Below, in pieces: positions 18,698 through 27,634 of a stretch of DNA of 64,000 bases (position 1 is the stretch's first letter; each line of letters begins with the position of its first letter). Below the pieces are notes generated by a model. That model saw only the letters and a list, made by a program, of their open reading frames with translations, was not told the origin of the DNA and did no database searches. The translations under genes and the position numbers were made by a program. Source of the DNA: Komagataeibacter saccharivorans (GTDB lineage: Bacteria > Pseudomonadota > Alphaproteobacteria > Acetobacterales > Acetobacteraceae); contig NZ_NKTY01000009.1 in assembly GCF_003207825.1 (NCBI RefSeq), positions 1 through 64,000 on the forward strand, given 5' to 3'.

Positions 18698-19557
18698 GCG
18701 TTCTCTCCCCGTCGCGGCGAAAGCGGACGCCAGGCCAGCAGCCACGTTTCCAGCCCACGGACCAGATTATCCGACAGCAGGCCCAGCAGGCCGTACACCA
18801 TCAGCCCCACCAGGATGATGTCCGTGCGCAGAAAATCTTCCGCATCCATCATCATGTGCCCGATGCCACTTTCGGCGTTGATCTGTTCGGCCACGACAAG
18901 CATCAGCCACGCGACCCCTACGGCATAACGCACGCCGACCAGCAAATCGGGCAGGGCCGCGGGAAGAACGACATCACGAACCGTCTGCCCCCGCGAAAGC
19001 CCCAGCGTCTGCGCCATTTCCAGCAGTTTCGGATCAACCGTGCGGATGCCCTTATGAAAATTCAGATAGACGGGAAAGGTCGCGCCGAGCGCCACCAGAA
19101 GTACCTTTGGCGTCTCCCCGATCCCGAACCACAGGATGAACAGCGGCACCAGCGCCAGCACCGGCAGCGTACGCATAATCTGCAGCGGGGCATCGACAAT
19201 ATCCTCGCCGATACGCGACAGGCCGGAAATCAGGGCAAGGACCATACCCACCAGCAGCGCGATCGACAGTCCCGACACCGCGCGAAGCAGGGAGATGCCA
19301 AGATTGGCCTCCAGCGTACCATCGCGCATCAGCGACCATGCCGTCGTGACGATCTGGGCTGGCGAGGCGACGAGATGCGTCGAGAGAATACCCACCGAAC
19401 AGCTACCCTGCCACAACGCCACAAGCGCCAGCGGCGAAACGTAACGCACAATATCGCGCCATCGGGGCAGGCGGCCATGTCGGGACAGAAGGCCGGACAG
19501 CACATCCGTTGACAGACCATGCGTGTGGATACCAGTAGGCTGGGATGCCTTTAACAT
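18694..19557 (-). CDS. ssuC: Sulfonate-type ABC transporter, permease (SsuC family)
   Basis: This 287-residue protein has about six transmembrane segments. The BPD permease cytoplasmic loop is at LEMAQTLGLSRGQTVRDVVLP, followed by ALPDLLVGVRYAVGVAWL, the usual EAA-type coupling helix of SsuC/TauC permeases. It is the first gene of the unit and overlaps ssuB by four bases. Its promoter lies in the 284-base region shared with the divergent TonB receptor. That region contains a perfect palindrome (19589-19605) 32 bases before its ATG, a candidate operator. Confidence 0.9.
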   Translation of the reverse strand: MLKASQPTGIHTHGLSTDVLSGLLSRHGRLPRWRDIVRYVSPLALVALWQGSCSVGILSTHLVASPAQIVTTAWSLMRDGTLEANLGISLLRAVSGLSIALLVGMVLALISGLSRIGEDIVDAPLQIMRTLPVLALVPLFILWFGIGETPKVLLVALGATFPVYLNFHKGIRTVDPKLLEMAQTLGLSRGQTVRDVVLPAALPDLLVGVRYAVGVAWLMLVVAEQINAESGIGHMMMDAEDFLRTDIILVGLMVYGLLGLLSDNLVRGLETWLLAWRPLSPRRGENA

Positions 19558-19841
19558 ACGATCACCCGCTGTAGTTTTTAATCTATATCATCATTACCAA
19601 TGATGGAATTGTTCCACATCACTGATCGTAGTTCAATTGGTTTTCACATTTAATATGATTAAATTAATCGAGATCGCATCATTCCAACATTATCTCGGAT
19701 ACACACATGCCTTTCGCCGGGCAGATCAACCGATATTAAAACGATTCGTATTGTCATATTGACTCGTATCCGAACTTATGAACGATTATATGTAGTGGTA
19801 ATCATATATGCACATATGATTCGTTTATTTTGAGGGATGCA
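19558..19841. promoter_or_regulatory. Divergent promoter region of ssuCBA and the TonB receptor, with two palindromes
   Basis: The region is distinctly A+T-rich. CATCATT-ACC-AATGATG at 19589-19605 is a perfect 7-3-7 palindrome near the ssuC start. AATCATAT-ATGCAC-ATATGATT at 19800-19821 is a perfect 8-6-8 palindrome ending 20 bases before the receptor ATG. Both look like operator sites, but they differ from each other and no regulator gene is adjacent. Confidence 0.45.
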
Positions 19842-22349
19842 ATGCGCGCCATACCGGACGGACAGCAGAATTTACGATGGCCATCATCGGACAGGCGTCT
19901 GGTCGCGCATTGTTCCCTGGCCTTCTCGCTGCTGGTGACGACGGGCGTCATCAACCCCGGCCATGCCGCCGACAGCCCGAGCAATCCGCAGCGCGCCCCG
20001 AAAGCCGTAAAGTCCCATTCCCCGGCAACGCGCAGCACGAACGCCGTGATCGCTACGCATCCCGAGGAAATGAAGGTCACCGCCACGCGCTCCCTGTCGC
20101 GGCGTCAGATCCTTGCACGGCAGAACGACCCCGTGGCTGTGACGACCATCACCGAACACGATCTGCAATCCCACCAGATCACCAACATACAGCAGGCTGT
20201 AAAACTGCTGCCCGCGGTCTCGCTTCAGGTCACCAATCCCCGTAACACGGCCATCAACGTGCGCGGCCTTGGCAATTTCAGTTCCAGCGCGCAGGACGGG
20301 CTGGAAAACGGTACGGCTGTCTATATCGACGGCGTGTACCAGACACGGCCCGGCGCCGTACTGGGCGACATCAGCGATCTGGCGGGCATGGAGGTTCTCA
20401 AGGGCCCGCAGGCTACGCGTGGTGGGGTGGATAACGATGGCGGCGCGATCAACATCACCACGCTCGCGCCATCCTTTACGCGGGGCTACTCCGTCACCGG
20501 CGATTATGGCAGTTACAATACCGCCAATGTCCGGCTACGGGCCACCGGCCCGATCGGCAGCAGCGACAAGGTCGCCTATAGCCTGTCCGGATTTTCGATC
20601 AATCATGACGGTTATATAAAAAACGTCACGACAGGGCGGGATTATCAGGATTATCACGATATTGGCGTAAAGGGGCAGATACTGGCGGTTCCGACTGACA
20701 GGCTGACAATCCGCCTGATCGTCGATTATTCGCATCTTAAGGAAAGCTGCTGCGTCACACCTTTTTCCACGGCACTTACCCACTATGCCAACGGGGCGGC
20801 CGTGGTGGGAAATTACTGGCAACGCGCTGCCTTTGCGGGGGCTGAGACGCTGCCCGCCCATGGCGTCCGTGACATGCTGGTGGCCCTGCCATCCACCGGC
20901 AGTCAGGCCGTGGATCAGGAAACGTACGGTGTCTCGCTGGATGTTACCTATCGGCTGCCGCATGGATGGAAACTGGAAAATACCGCGGCATGGCATTCAT
21001 GGCTGTGGTACCCGCATAACGGATTTTCCGGTGGTCTTGGCACCATACCGGGGTTGCGGACGCTGACCGCTGGCAACAATCAGGTATATGAACAGCACGC
21101 CACGGAAGAACTGAAGATATCGTCCCCCGAAGGACGCCGTTTCCACATATCCGCCGGTGCTTTCTACATGTATGAGGAAGTGCCGGATTATACGCGCTGG
21201 CAGATTTCTGCGCAGGGTGCAAAGTATTATGGCTACGGCCTGTCGCCTGCCGTGTACAATTCCGCCTATAATGGTGCGCTGTTCAGATCATCGGATAATC
21301 CGATCACCAACGACCTTGCGGGCTATGTGCGCGCGAAATACGACATTACATCGAAACTCTCCATTGAAGGGGGATTCCGGTATTCCTTTGTCACCAAGTC
21401 AGGCAGCTATACATCAACCATCGTCAACTCATCCAACCCGTCACTTGCTGCGGGGGTGCTGGGGGCGGCGACGTCCTATCACGCATTCCATCGGGAAAGC
21501 GAACCCAGCGGCACGCTAAGCCTTGTGTACCGTCCAACCGGCAACAATCTGGTCTATGCCACCTACAGTCGCGGATTGAGGAATGGCGGGATCAATCTGG
21601 TCAGCCTGAACATCGCGCAGGGCGCCAATCCGGACGTGAAACCGGAACTCGACGACATGTTCGAGGTCGGAAGCAAGAATGCGTTTTTCAACAAACGGCT
21701 CGTGGTCAATTTCGACGCATTCTGGAACAACGTGCATGATTACATCACCAGTGCCGCATATTATACTTCGGCTGGCACCACGATTTCATATCTGACAAAC
21801 GCCAAACACGTTGTTTCGCGCGGGCTGGAACTTGAAACACGCGGCACCATCCTCCCCGGGCTGGAGGGCCGCCTGTCCGCATCCTATACCGATGCCTTCT
21901 TCGCATCATTCAATAACGCGTCCCATCCGCTGGAATCTTCCAACGTGTCAGGACTGTACAGTCTGACGGGAAACCAGATTCCGCTGAATTCCCGATGGAA
22001 CCTGTCCGCCGGTCTGGAATATACTACGCATCTCAGAAACATCGGCAATGTATCCGGTCGGTTCTGGCGACAGCTCGTGTTCTTTGTGGGTGCGGATTAT
22101 ACCTATCGCAGCAGTTATTATGCCGACGCATCCGAATCTTCCTATACGCGCATAAGACCGTACGGGCTGCTGGATGGTCATATCGGCATACGGCCTGAAT
22201 CGGGCAAATGGGACCTCAGTTTCTGGGGACATAACATGCTGGACAAGCGGTATTTCATTACCATGACACCCCTTGCCGCCGGAGCCGTGTTTTACGGGCA
22301 ACTCGGCGACCCGGCGATGTTCGGTGGTGAATTCAGCTATCGTCTGTAG
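19842..22349 (+). CDS. TonB-dependent outer-membrane receptor beside the sulfonate importer
   Basis: From the ATG at 19842, six bases after GAGG, the protein has 835 residues. It has an N-terminal export signal around SLAFSLLVTTGVINPGHAA, a TonB-box region near EEMKVTATRS, and a plug domain (VTTITEHDLQSHQITNIQQA, VRGLGN, IDGVYQTRPG, VLKGPQATRGG). The beta-barrel ends with the outer-membrane signature FSYRL. The family imports scarce nutrients using TonB energy. The divergent ABC genes suggest an organosulfur ligand, by analogy with SftP, a TonB receptor linked to sulfate-ester uptake in Pseudomonas putida. That is inference. No Fur-like box was seen upstream, which argues against a siderophore. 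Confidence 0.9.
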   Translation: MRAIPDGQQNLRWPSSDRRLVAHCSLAFSLLVTTGVINPGHAADSPSNPQRAPKAVKSHSPATRSTNAVIATHPEEMKVTATRSLSRRQILARQNDPVAVTTITEHDLQSHQITNIQQAVKLLPAVSLQVTNPRNTAINVRGLGNFSSSAQDGLENGTAVYIDGVYQTRPGAVLGDISDLAGMEVLKGPQATRGGVDNDGGAINITTLAPSFTRGYSVTGDYGSYNTANVRLRATGPIGSSDKVAYSLSGFSINHDGYIKNVTTGRDYQDYHDIGVKGQILAVPTDRLTIRLIVDYSHLKESCCVTPFSTALTHYANGAAVVGNYWQRAAFAGAETLPAHGVRDMLVALPSTGSQAVDQETYGVSLDVTYRLPHGWKLENTAAWHSWLWYPHNGFSGGLGTIPGLRTLTAGNNQVYEQHATEELKISSPEGRRFHISAGAFYMYEEVPDYTRWQISAQGAKYYGYGLSPAVYNSAYNGALFRSSDNPITNDLAGYVRAKYDITSKLSIEGGFRYSFVTKSGSYTSTIVNSSNPSLAAGVLGAATSYHAFHRESEPSGTLSLVYRPTGNNLVYATYSRGLRNGGINLVSLNIAQGANPDVKPELDDMFEVGSKNAFFNKRLVVNFDAFWNNVHDYITSAAYYTSAGTTISYLTNAKHVVSRGLELETRGTILPGLEGRLSASYTDAFFASFNNASHPLESSNVSGLYSLTGNQIPLNSRWNLSAGLEYTTHLRNIGNVSGRFWRQLVFFVGADYTYRSSYYADASESSYTRIRPYGLLDGHIGIRPESGKWDLSFWGHNMLDKRYFITMTPLAAGAVFYGQLGDPAMFGGEFSYRL

Positions 22350-22378
22350 TGTCGGGGAAATCGTTCACGACGTTCATT

Positions 22379-22414
22379 ACCGGCGGGAAGCCATGACGTG
22401 ACTGCCCCGCCGGT
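22379..22414. terminator. GC-rich hairpin between convergent TonB receptor and aldehyde dehydrogenase genes
   Basis: ACCGGCGGG at 22379-22387 pairs perfectly with CCCGCCGGT at 22406-22414 across an 18-base loop. It lies 30 bases after the receptor stop and 56 bases beyond the end of the dehydrogenase, so it could serve both strands. There is no T run. Confidence 0.45.
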
Positions 22415-22469
22415 CCAGCAACCGTGATCCCCCATCACAGGGAATTCTGTCTTCAGAGTGCGTTTTTTC

Positions 22470-23891
22470 TCACCGTAGAATAAAATTCGTGATGGCATCG
22501 GTCAGTTTGCCAAAGGGAGGCTTAAGAAGCGTGGCGGCATTAAAACGACCCTGCCGGTAAATGCCCCGGGAATGGGTGAGGGTCATGAAGCCTTCTTTCC
22601 CATGATACGCGCCGATCCCGCTATCCCCCACACCACCAAACGGCAGGTCGTCCTGCGCATAATGCAGCAACGTACCGTTAATGGTCACACTCCCCGATAC
22701 CGTGCGCTTCAGCACCCTGTCCCGGTCAGCGCGTTTTCTACCGAAGTAATACAAAGCCAGAGGTCGGGGGCGGGCGTTAATGAAGGCGATCGCTTCATCG
22801 AGTGTCCGATATGTCAGTACAGGCAGGACAGGCCCGAAGATTTCCTGCTGCATGACCGCCATTTCTGCTGTGACGCCCAGCAGCAGAACCGGGGCAAGGA
22901 CATGACTGGATGCTGAGTCGCTGCCCATCCGGATGACGCGCGCGCCCTGTTCCTCGGCATCGCGGACCAGAGCAGTCAGCCGCTCGTAATGATGCTGGTT
23001 CAGGATGGCGGTGTAATCGGGTGAACCAGCGTAACCGCCCGGATGAAGCTTTTCCACAGCGGCCTGATACGCCGTGGCGAAAGCGTGTTGATCCGCTTCG
23101 TGAACCAGCACGTAATCCGGTGCGATACAGGTCTGTCCCGCATTGGTCAGTTTGCCGAATGCCACCCGATCCGCCACAAGCGGTATGGTAAAACCGGGCT
23201 CAATCACTACCGGTGACTTCCCGCCGAGTTCAAGCGTCACCGGGGTCAGGTTGTTTGCGGCCGCAGCGGCGACCTTCTTTCCCACCGCCGTGCTGCCGGT
23301 AAACAGGATATGGTCAAAGGGCAGGGCGGAGAACGCGGCACCCAGTTCGGCATCCCCCGTTACGACGGACACCTGTTCCGACGCAAAGGCAGCCTGCACG
23401 ATCTGTCCGATCACAGCCGATGTGGCGGGTGTGAGTTCCGATGGCTTGACCATGGCGCGGTTGCCAGCAGCAATCGCGGTGGCCAATGGTACAAGAGCAA
23501 GGGATAGCGGATAATTCCATGGCGCGATAATGCCCACCACGCCAACGGGCTGATGGATCACCCACGAACGACCCGACCGGAAATAGGCGGAAACGTGGCG
23601 GCGTTCCGGTTTCATCCACTGTCCCAGATGACAGATCATATAATTGATCGACTGCACCAGCGGAATCAGCTCCACAATTGCGCTTTCGCGTTCTGATCGC
23701 TGGCCAAAATCCGTTTTCAGGGCGTGCGTGATGTCCGTCCGCCGCTTCAGGATTTCAGATTTCAGGCGGCGCAGATCGGCCCGGCGCTGCTTCAGGACGG
23801 GCGGTCCGTCATTGACGAACGCAGCCCGCTGACGGTCGAGGATACGGCGCAGGTCATCGGGGGTAACATTTTCTGAAACAGTATTGGACAT
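22470..23891 (-). CDS. Aldehyde dehydrogenase, coniferyl-aldehyde dehydrogenase type
   Basis: From the ATG at 23891, five bases after GGAGG, the protein has 473 residues. Class-3-like ALDH motifs are present: PWNYPLSLALVPL, FTGSTAVGKKV, the general base in LELGGKSP (Glu about 221), the catalytic Cys in NAGQTCIAPDY (about 255) and EIFGPVLPV. It oxidises aromatic or long-chain aldehydes to acids with NAD(P). The coniferyl label comes from overall resemblance to CalB-type proteins, and the natural substrate is not fixed. The C-terminal residues ITNFILR suggest a membrane-apposed amphipathic end. Its promoter carries one arm of the inverted repeat shared with the divergent TetR gene, so it is probably repressed by that regulator and induced by an aldehyde. 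Confidence 0.88.
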   Translation of the reverse strand: MSNTVSENVTPDDLRRILDRQRAAFVNDGPPVLKQRRADLRRLKSEILKRRTDITHALKTDFGQRSERESAIVELIPLVQSINYMICHLGQWMKPERRHVSAYFRSGRSWVIHQPVGVVGIIAPWNYPLSLALVPLATAIAAGNRAMVKPSELTPATSAVIGQIVQAAFASEQVSVVTGDAELGAAFSALPFDHILFTGSTAVGKKVAAAAANNLTPVTLELGGKSPVVIEPGFTIPLVADRVAFGKLTNAGQTCIAPDYVLVHEADQHAFATAYQAAVEKLHPGGYAGSPDYTAILNQHHYERLTALVRDAEEQGARVIRMGSDSASSHVLAPVLLLGVTAEMAVMQQEIFGPVLPVLTYRTLDEAIAFINARPRPLALYYFGRKRADRDRVLKRTVSGSVTINGTLLHYAQDDLPFGGVGDSGIGAYHGKEGFMTLTHSRGIYRQGRFNAATLLKPPFGKLTDAITNFILR

Positions 23892-23899
23892 TGCGACCT

Positions 23900-23982
23900 C
23901 CATGTTTACAGGAGAAACTTATGCAGGCAGGATATGGAGTAGAATGATCCGGTGTCAACGAAAGTTTCTTCTGTAAACATGG
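23900..23982. promoter_or_regulatory. Paired TetR operator arms between ALDH and tetR genes
   Basis: Bases 23900-23920 and 23962-23982 are inverted copies of one 21-base sequence with a single mismatch (20 of 21). The core is ATGTTTACAG followed by AGAAACTT. The arms are 41 bases apart. One lies against the dehydrogenase start and the other ends nine bases before the regulator ATG, so a repressor bound at both would silence both genes. Confidence 0.7.
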
Positions 23983-23991
23983 CTATCGCGA

Positions 23992-24648
23992 ATGAGTGAA
24001 ACGACAGACCGTCCCTATCATCATGGCGACCTGCGCCGCGCCCTGATCGACACGGCCCTTGGCATACTGGCCACGGATCAGAACTGGACCTTTACCCTGC
24101 GCGAGGTCGCCCGCCGCACCGGTGTCAGTCACGCTGCCCCCTACAAGCATTTCCGCGATCGCGAGGACCTGCTGCGGGAACTGGCGCGGATCGGTTTTAT
24201 CCGGCTGGGACAGGGCATGACGGAAGCCGTGGGGGCAAAGGGTCTTTCCGTGCGTGAAAAATTCATTGTCGGAGCAGGGGCCTGTATTGATTTCGCACTC
24301 CACAATCCCGGCCTTTACCGCCTGATGTTCAGCGCAGATGCGGACAAGACGGCGGACACGCACCTGCATGACGCAGCCATGGACACTTTCGGGATCCTTT
24401 TACGCCTTCTGGAGGAGGGGCAACAGAACGGCTGTTTCCGCCCGGCTGCCATCAGCGCACTGGCGGCGGCAAGCTGGGCGCAGGTACACGGACTGGCCAT
24501 GCTGGCCATTAATGGCCAGCTTCTTGAAGAAAAGGTAGGAATGGAGCCAGTCCGTGCGGCGCTGGACGTGCTGCTGGATGGCTTATGTCAGCGGGATGGT
24601 CATACAGGATCAGTTTATGATCCGGAACCATATCCAAAAGTAATATAA
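23992..24648 (+). CDS. TetR-family repressor
   Basis: This 218-residue protein has an N-terminal helix-turn-helix domain (YHHGDLRRALIDTALGILA, then FTLREVARRTGVSHAAPYKHF, residues about 6-58). Its C-terminal ligand domain contains ASWAQVHGLAMLAINGQL, a WHG-type pattern. It is divergent from the aldehyde dehydrogenase, with two matching operator arms between them. The simplest reading is an autoregulated repressor relieved by an aldehyde or aromatic substrate. The ATG at 23992 gives the usual family start (HHGDLR near residue 8), and no better start exists. Confidence 0.9.
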   Translation: MSETTDRPYHHGDLRRALIDTALGILATDQNWTFTLREVARRTGVSHAAPYKHFRDREDLLRELARIGFIRLGQGMTEAVGAKGLSVREKFIVGAGACIDFALHNPGLYRLMFSADADKTADTHLHDAAMDTFGILLRLLEEGQQNGCFRPAAISALAAASWAQVHGLAMLAINGQLLEEKVGMEPVRAALDVLLDGLCQRDGHTGSVYDPEPYPKVI

Positions 24649-25102
24649 TGAAATTGATACCGGCATCTTTTGACGCCAAATTTTGACTACATCATAAGGC
24701 ATTTCAAACAGTTCTGCATGCACACGTTCCAACGTGTCCTTCTGCATCCGTCGCAGCATGGACAGGGTCAATGCCCACTGGCGACCGGCAAACCGACGCA
24801 TGCCACATGCAGGACGATCGACCAGTTCCCGGAGTGCCGAACCGTCCGGTGAGCGTATTTCCCACAAAGAATACCGGAACTCCGCCGGTTGGCTTTCCCA
24901 TACAGGGAATAAGGCCAGATCAGGCAAAGCAGCCTACCATAGAACCAGGCGAACACCACGTTGGAACAATCCGGCATCGTCGTAAGAGCGTGACATCCGC
25001 GCCCACTGTCTGTTGCTCAGACCCCAGAGCCTCAGCCGGAAAGAATCATCAGAACGCGGCCGGAAAACCCTTCGGGATGTTTGTCCCATAAAAGACATAT
25101 TT
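24649..25102. other. Gene-free stretch between tetR and the siderophore receptor
   Basis: No gene is supported in about 450 bases. Overlapping short ORFs on both strands have no ribosome-binding sites, no family pattern and mutually contradictory codon use. It may be decayed sequence, but I could not match it to a transposase. Confidence 0.4.
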
Positions 25103-25121
25103 GATATTGCAATTCACTATC
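25103..25121. promoter_or_regulatory. Fur-box-like sequence before the siderophore receptor
   Basis: GATATTGCAATTCACTATC matches the classical 19-base Fur box GATAATGATAATCATTATC at 14 of 19 positions and keeps the outer symmetry. It lies 47 bases before the receptor ATG, where iron-dependent repression would block transcription. Confidence 0.5.
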
Positions 25122-25167
25122 ATTTACTAAATAAGCGGTCGGGAACGTCATATCGTGAGCTTTGATA

Positions 25168-27435
25168 ATGAGTCTTCGTGCGCTTTGCCTCAGCACCATC
25201 TGCGCCTCCAGCCTGCTGGCGGGTCTTGCCAACCCGGTGATTTCCCTCGCTGCAACAGACGAGTCCAGCCCCGTGCCACAGAAGGTGAAACCGTCTTCCG
25301 CACTGCGCACGCAGCCTGCCCATACTCCGGTGAAAAACGCGGACCAGACGGCTGAAAACACACCGGATGCCACGCCCGGCCAGCATGAGGACATTGTCGT
25401 CACGGCCGCGCGCAAGAACCGAATGTATGTAAGCAGCGGCGGTGATCTGGGCGCGCTGGGCAACAAGAAGGGACTGGATGTGCCCTTCAACATCCGCAGC
25501 TACAATTCCAGCCTGATCCTGAACCAGCAGTCACAGACGCTGGGCGATGTCCTGCTGAACGATCCCACCGTGCGTACCACAATGGGGTATGGCAATTACG
25601 CCCAGCTTTTCCAGATCCGCGGGTTCACCCTGTATGGGGATGATGTGGCGATTGATGGCCTGTATGGCGTGACGCCGCGCCAGCTTGTGTCTCCACAGCT
25701 TTATGACTCAGTGCAGGTGCTCAATGGCGCCAGCGCCTTCCTCAATGGCGCGGCCCCCGGTGGCTCGGCCATTGGTGGTAATGTCAACCTGATCCCCAAA
25801 CGGGCGGGGGCGACGGATATCACCCGCATCACCGGCGATTATACCAGCAGCGGGCAGGGCGGTGGTGCGTTTGACATAAGCCGCCGGTTTGGAAAGGACC
25901 ATGCCTTTGGATTCCGCTTCAACGCCGCCGGCATGGATGGGGAAACGGCAATCAAGGACGAGCGGCATGACGATGTCGCCCTTGGTGCGGCCTTCGACTG
26001 GCATAATGACGATACGCGCATCGACATGAACATGAACTACCAGAAACAGCAGGTTTTTGGTGGACGCAGCGCGATCATCGTTTCCAGTCTGGCGACGGAC
26101 ATGCCTGCGCCAAAAGCAACGTCCCCTTCGGAAAACTGGGGCCAGCGCTGGGCCTATACCGATCTGAGCTATCTGTTTGGCACGCTGAACATTGAACATG
26201 ATTTTGGCAGCCACATAACGGCATATGGCAAATTCGGCGCCCAGAGCGGCAATGAAATGGGCAATTACGCGACCACCACGCTTACCAACTCCCGCACCGG
26301 TGACGGCACGGTGGGCGCCATGGCGGATGCGTATAATGTCATGAACGAAGCAACCCAGGCTGGCGTGCGCGCGCACGTCAACACTGGCCCCATCAAGCAC
26401 GAAATCAATGCGGGCGGGTCCGCGATATGGGAAGAATCGGACGCGGCCTATTCCATGAGCCTCGTCTCCAACGCAGGTAACATCTATCACCCCACGCAGT
26501 TCACGCCGTCGGAAACTTATAGCGGGGGCAGCCTGAACAATCCCGGTCGTGTGGCATGGAACAAGCTGTATAGTTTCTTCCTGTCCGATACGATGACGTT
26601 CTGGCATGATCGCATCGCGCTGACAGGCGGCTTCCGTTATCAGGATATCCTGTCGGATTCATATGCCTATGGCACGGGAACCCTGAGTACGCATTACGAT
26701 GCTGCTGCGTTCTCACCGGTCATCGGGCTTGTCATCCATCCGGTCAAACACGCTGCCCTGTATTTCAACCGTATTCAGGGCCTGTCGGCAGGGCAGACCG
26801 TGGGGGCAACCTACGTCAATGCCGGACAGGTTTTCGCCCCGTACCAGAGCACCCAGTACGAAGTCGGTGCCAAGTATGACGTGGGACGGTTTGCGGCTGG
26901 CGTGGCCTTTTTCCAGACCTCCATGCCGCAGGGCATGACCGAAGCCTACGGCAATACCGGTCAGGAAATTTACACCCAGGATGGCAAGCAGCGTAATCGG
27001 GGCATGGAACTGACCTTCAATGGTGAAATCCTGCGTGGCCTGCGCTTTAACGGTGGCCTGACCCTGATTGACGCCAAGCAGATGCATACGACGGGCGGCA
27101 CGTATGATGGCAAGACCGTGATCGGCGTGCCGAACTACACCATCAATGGCAACCTTGAATACGATGTCCCCTTCGTAAAGGGGCTGACACTGGTTGGCCG
27201 CGTGATCAGCACGGGCAAGCAGCAGTTCAACAACGCCAATACGACGCATCTGCCCGCATGGTCCCGTTTCGATCTGGGCGCACGATACACTTTCCTGGCG
27301 GCCAAAAAGCCGCTCACTGCACGCTTTGAAGTCGACAATATAGGCAACCAGCGTTACTGGGCCTCCGTTTACCAGAGCGATCTGGTTATGGGAGACCCCG
27401 AGACGTTCAAATTCTCGATCAGCGCCGATCTCTGA
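25168..27435 (+). CDS. TonB-dependent siderophore receptor
   Basis: This 755-residue protein from the ATG at 25168 has a signal peptide (LCLSTICASSLLAGLANPVISLAA), a TonB box in EDIVVTAARKN, and a plug with NIRSYNSSLILNQQSQTLGD, FQIRGFTLYGDD, DGLYGVTPRQ and NGAAPGGSAIGGNVNLIPKR. The barrel ends in GDPETFKFSISADL. Starting VPFNIRSYNS and the GAAPGG pattern place it in the ferrichrome/hydroxamate-type siderophore receptor family (FhuE/FpvA-like). Such receptors bring ferric siderophores through the outer membrane. No siderophore synthesis or inner-membrane transport genes are next to it, so it may serve a xenosiderophore. The Fur-like box upstream supports iron control. Confidence 0.9.
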   Translation: MSLRALCLSTICASSLLAGLANPVISLAATDESSPVPQKVKPSSALRTQPAHTPVKNADQTAENTPDATPGQHEDIVVTAARKNRMYVSSGGDLGALGNKKGLDVPFNIRSYNSSLILNQQSQTLGDVLLNDPTVRTTMGYGNYAQLFQIRGFTLYGDDVAIDGLYGVTPRQLVSPQLYDSVQVLNGASAFLNGAAPGGSAIGGNVNLIPKRAGATDITRITGDYTSSGQGGGAFDISRRFGKDHAFGFRFNAAGMDGETAIKDERHDDVALGAAFDWHNDDTRIDMNMNYQKQQVFGGRSAIIVSSLATDMPAPKATSPSENWGQRWAYTDLSYLFGTLNIEHDFGSHITAYGKFGAQSGNEMGNYATTTLTNSRTGDGTVGAMADAYNVMNEATQAGVRAHVNTGPIKHEINAGGSAIWEESDAAYSMSLVSNAGNIYHPTQFTPSETYSGGSLNNPGRVAWNKLYSFFLSDTMTFWHDRIALTGGFRYQDILSDSYAYGTGTLSTHYDAAAFSPVIGLVIHPVKHAALYFNRIQGLSAGQTVGATYVNAGQVFAPYQSTQYEVGAKYDVGRFAAGVAFFQTSMPQGMTEAYGNTGQEIYTQDGKQRNRGMELTFNGEILRGLRFNGGLTLIDAKQMHTTGGTYDGKTVIGVPNYTINGNLEYDVPFVKGLTLVGRVISTGKQQFNNANTTHLPAWSRFDLGARYTFLAAKKPLTARFEVDNIGNQRYWASVYQSDLVMGDPETFKFSISADL

Positions 27436-27465
27436 TCTTCATTACGGATCATACAAACTGCGATG

Positions 27466-27494
27466 CCTGCCTTCCTGATATTCAGGAAGGCAGG
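27466..27494. terminator. Strong hairpin after the siderophore receptor
   Basis: A 13-base perfect inverted repeat (arms 27466-27478 and 27482-27494, CCTGCCTTCCTGA and its complement) with a three-base loop sits 30 bases after the stop. It is followed by A-rich then T-containing sequence. It also lies past the end of the convergent gene and may stop both transcripts. Confidence 0.65.
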
Positions 27495-27634
27495 ATGACA
27501 GTCGAATAAAACAGGGTACAAACCTTTTTTGTCTGCCATAAGGGGAGATGTTCAGCCCCTACTGCGAACGGTCTGTCGCTCGACCTGGTGCCTTATCGGG
27601 ATCGCACACTCTTGCCGTCGGCTTCAGCTATATA

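Noticed and set aside
19558-19841. Fur box before the TonB receptor
   Set aside because: The A+T-rich palindromes here do not match the Fur pattern well; an iron role is not supported.
24610-25091. Overlapping 65-106 codon ORFs on both strands
   Set aside because: No family pattern, no ribosome-binding site, and the two strands cannot both code; treated as gene-free.
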